From a virus, in IMG/VR virus record IMGVR_UViG_3300035190_000518, positions 1 through 30,757 of that record: a DNA stretch of 30,757 bases. One strand, 5' to 3'. This document shows positions 29,460 to 30,757 of this stretch, in pieces. The position numbers and the translations under genes are program-made. The notes below the pieces were generated by a model. The model was not told where the DNA came from, searched no databases, and worked only from the letters and a program-made list of their open reading frames with translations. Numbering within the stretch: the stretch's first letter is position 1; every line of letters begins with the position of its first letter.

Positions 29460-30124
29460 GAAACTTGGACGGGCTGCTCCGCACGATAAGTCTGTATTGC
29501 TTCCACCAAATCAGGCACATAGTCCATTGGATCAGCGGTGAACACCTGACAGCCACCGTCCTCCACGCCAATCAGAATGGCAATATTTCGCAATTCCTGC
29601 CCAGTGAGATCTTGCCACATGAGCGCATACGCGGTAGCCTGCATGAAGTAGTCTTGAATCGCGTCCTCGGATTTTGGGTAATTGGATGACTTGAAGTCGA
29701 TGACAGACGGAACCCCATCGAATTCACCAATACAATCCGTCCGCCCCGCAAGACCCACCTTCTGTGACCACAGCGGCACTTCAATCGCGTAGATCGTCCC
29801 GATACGATCAATTTCTTGTTGCATCGACACAAATAAGTCCCTCTCTGTGGTTCCTTCCGACTCAGAGAGCGCAGTTGGCGTAAGATCGTTGCGGATATAG
29901 GTTTCGATGAGTGAATGTAGTTTTGTGCCACGGGATAGTACTCGTTTGGATTCTTCAGGATTGTCACGCCGCCACTTGGCAAAGAAAGCACGCTTCTTCC
30001 ATCCTGTCACGGTGGTGACAGACGGAAAAAGACCAGCAGGAGTCTTGTATCTCCTGCTGCCGTTGATTTCTATGGTTTCAATTTGTTCGTCTAGTGTCAC
30101 AAACGCATGATGAAAAGTTTTCAT
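29456..30124 (-). CDS. PD-(D/E)XK exonuclease, 222 aa
   Basis: A RecB/MGME1-like nuclease. Visible in order are FPSVTTVTGW (33-42, a helical motif common at the N-terminus of this family), RGTKLH (65-70), E115 in AIEVPLW, D130 in AGRTDCI, the core D143-x-K145 in VIDFKSS, and Q162 in MQATAYALMW. Together these give the metal-binding E/D...D...DxK site and the trailing QxxxY motif. The likely role is processing DNA ends in recombination or host DNA breakdown, consistent with the RuvC-like resolvase in the window. ATG 30124 lies 2 bases after the stop of the small upstream gene. No good Shine-Dalgarno sequence (AAAGAG only), suggesting coupling. Confidence 0.85.
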   Translation of the reverse strand: MKTFHHAFVTLDEQIETIEINGSRRYKTPAGLFPSVTTVTGWKKRAFFAKWRRDNPEESKRVLSRGTKLHSLIETYIRNDLTPTALSESEGTTERDLFVSMQQEIDRIGTIYAIEVPLWSQKVGLAGRTDCIGEFDGVPSVIDFKSSNYPKSEDAIQDYFMQATAYALMWQDLTGQELRNIAILIGVEDGGCQVFTADPMDYVPDLVEAIQTYRAEQPVQVS

Positions 30125-30126
30125 AT

Positions 30127-30306
30127 TTACTCTTTGGGTTGTTCGTCCACAATCTCTGTGCCTTCAGGCAACCCGTTGGGCTGTGTTGGCTTTGGTGGGT
30201 TCACGGGAGTCTGATTGCGATTCTGCCAACGGGTGGCATCACGCCATTCAGGATTGTTCTGTTGATTTTGCTTGATCCAAGCAAGATAGTCTTTCATGTT
30301 TGTCAT
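30127..30306 (-). CDS. Small hypothetical protein, 59 aa
   Basis: ATG 30306 follows ACAGGAGATCACT, an excellent ribosome-binding site, and the frame runs to TAA at 30127-30129, 2 bases before the exonuclease start. The product begins MTNMKDYLAWIKQNQQNNPE, continues WRDATRWQNRNQTPVNPPKP and ends EIVDEQPKE. It has an N-terminal amphipathic helix and a Pro/Asn-rich tail, no membrane segment. It fills an otherwise empty gap with correct spacing on both sides, which supports it being real. Family unknown. Confidence 0.7.
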   Translation of the reverse strand: MTNMKDYLAWIKQNQQNNPEWRDATRWQNRNQTPVNPPKPTQPNGLPEGTEIVDEQPKE

Positions 30307-30333
30307 AGTGATCTCCTGTAAGTATGTAGGGTG

Positions 30334-30757
30334 TCAATCTGAATTTGAAGAATTGCCATCCAATATTTCGGCGTATTCAGAAATGAAATCTGTACACGCG
30401 CCTGTATATTTTGAGGCAGCACTTGAAAATTCGGAAAAGATTGTTTGTGTGAACGGGTGTGCGTTTCCAAGGCGCACCACTGCTGGCAACAAAATTGCGG
30501 TGGTGGCTTCTCGGATATACGAATACTTGGTGTCGAATCCTCGCTCACCTGATTGGCGAACAGACAGCGCAGACAGTGCTTCACGGAAAGGCTGTTGCTG
30601 TCGTTCTGACAGGCAGTCCAATGCCGATGTGGCAGAGCGAATCAGTGCTTGCACACACGCAGCAGAGGTGCTTTTAATATTGTGATCGCACTCTTCTTTG
30701 ATAGACAAGAACTCAAATGGGGTGGTCTTCTTGCGAAGATCGTTCATCACGGCTCGG
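30334..30757 (-). CDS. Unrecognised protein, probably 5' partial (at least 138 aa)
   Basis: The frame stays open to the right edge of the window. An ATG at 30747 and a GTG at 30750 are available, but no ribosome-binding site can be seen in the remaining bases, so the gene may start outside. The visible part (MNDLRKKTTPFEFLSIKEEC ... CVQALIRSATSALDCLSERQ ... FISEYAEILDGNSSNSD) is mostly helical with an acidic, Ser/Asn-rich end. No motif recognised. It is the first gene of the - strand run visible here and is 27 bases from the next. Confidence 0.6.
   Translation of the reverse strand, partial: RAVMNDLRKKTTPFEFLSIKEECDHNIKSTSAACVQALIRSATSALDCLSERQQQPFREALSALSVRQSGERGFDTKYSYIREATTAILLPAVVRLGNAHPFTQTIFSEFSSAASKYTGACTDFISEYAEILDGNSSNSD

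Noticed and set aside
30124-30130. GTAAATA before the exonuclease start as a late promoter
   Set aside because: The motif runs into the ATG itself (GTAAATATG), so transcription would begin inside the gene; it is better explained as stop-start spacing.

Overview
The window looks like part of the genome of a tailed phage of the T4-like (myovirus) type from an aquatic, probably marine, setting, infecting a Gram-negative host. The grounds are a long run of modular tail-fibre and virion genes of the kind seen in marine T4-like phages, short T4-late-promoter-like motifs (CTAAATA / CATAAATA) in front of several genes, a class II ribonucleotide reductase, a RuvC-like resolvase, a PD-(D/E)XK exonuclease, and two proteins with lipoprotein signal peptides. 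No terminase, capsid, portal, polymerase, tRNA, integrase or CRISPR array is seen. Exact host and genus cannot be read from the sequence.

Layout. Positions 1-17182 (+ strand) form one dense fibre/adhesin cassette of 17 tightly packed genes. It opens with a 5'-truncated collagen-like fibre and continues with paralogous fibre proteins. Four of these share an N-terminal head of the form K-R-G-S-T...GLT-GE-A. Two small coiled-coil proteins each sit directly before one of the headed fibres. Shaft modules recur in several genes, three LamG-like adhesin genes stand in tandem, and small accessory proteins lie between them. A strong intrinsic terminator at 17214-17238 closes the block.

Positions 17286-20697 (+) hold a metabolic and accessory group: adenosylcobalamin-dependent ribonucleotide reductase, a lipoprotein trypsin-like protease with a translationally overlapping 28-residue membrane micro-ORF, and a RuvC-like resolvase. 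The protease and the resolvase start exactly 5 nt after a late-promoter-like motif and have no Shine-Dalgarno sequence, so they may be read from leaderless late mRNAs.

Positions 20694-30757 are all on the - strand and meet the + block head-on, with the two stop codons sharing the bases TTAA. In transcription order (right to left) they encode: an unrecognised partial ORF, a 59-residue ORF, the exonuclease, a conserved protein with a ligase-like KxDG motif, a HIGH-superfamily nucleotidylyltransferase with a Cys-containing tail, two lysine-rich proteins with internal duplications, a conserved 127-residue phage protein, two probable virion proteins (one with tandem carbohydrate-binding-like modules), a small Pro-rich protein, a holin-like membrane protein and a membrane-anchored lipoprotein.

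The parts most worth a second look are: the C-terminal D-G-G-x-[F/Y] tag shared by four fibre-cassette proteins; the dockerin-type calcium loop inside one fibre; the paired coiled-coil/fibre arrangement; the predicted leaderless late transcripts; and the adjacent KxDG protein and nucleotidylyltransferase, which may be a nucleotide-transfer pair. All functional calls rest on motif recognition by eye; no database search was run.
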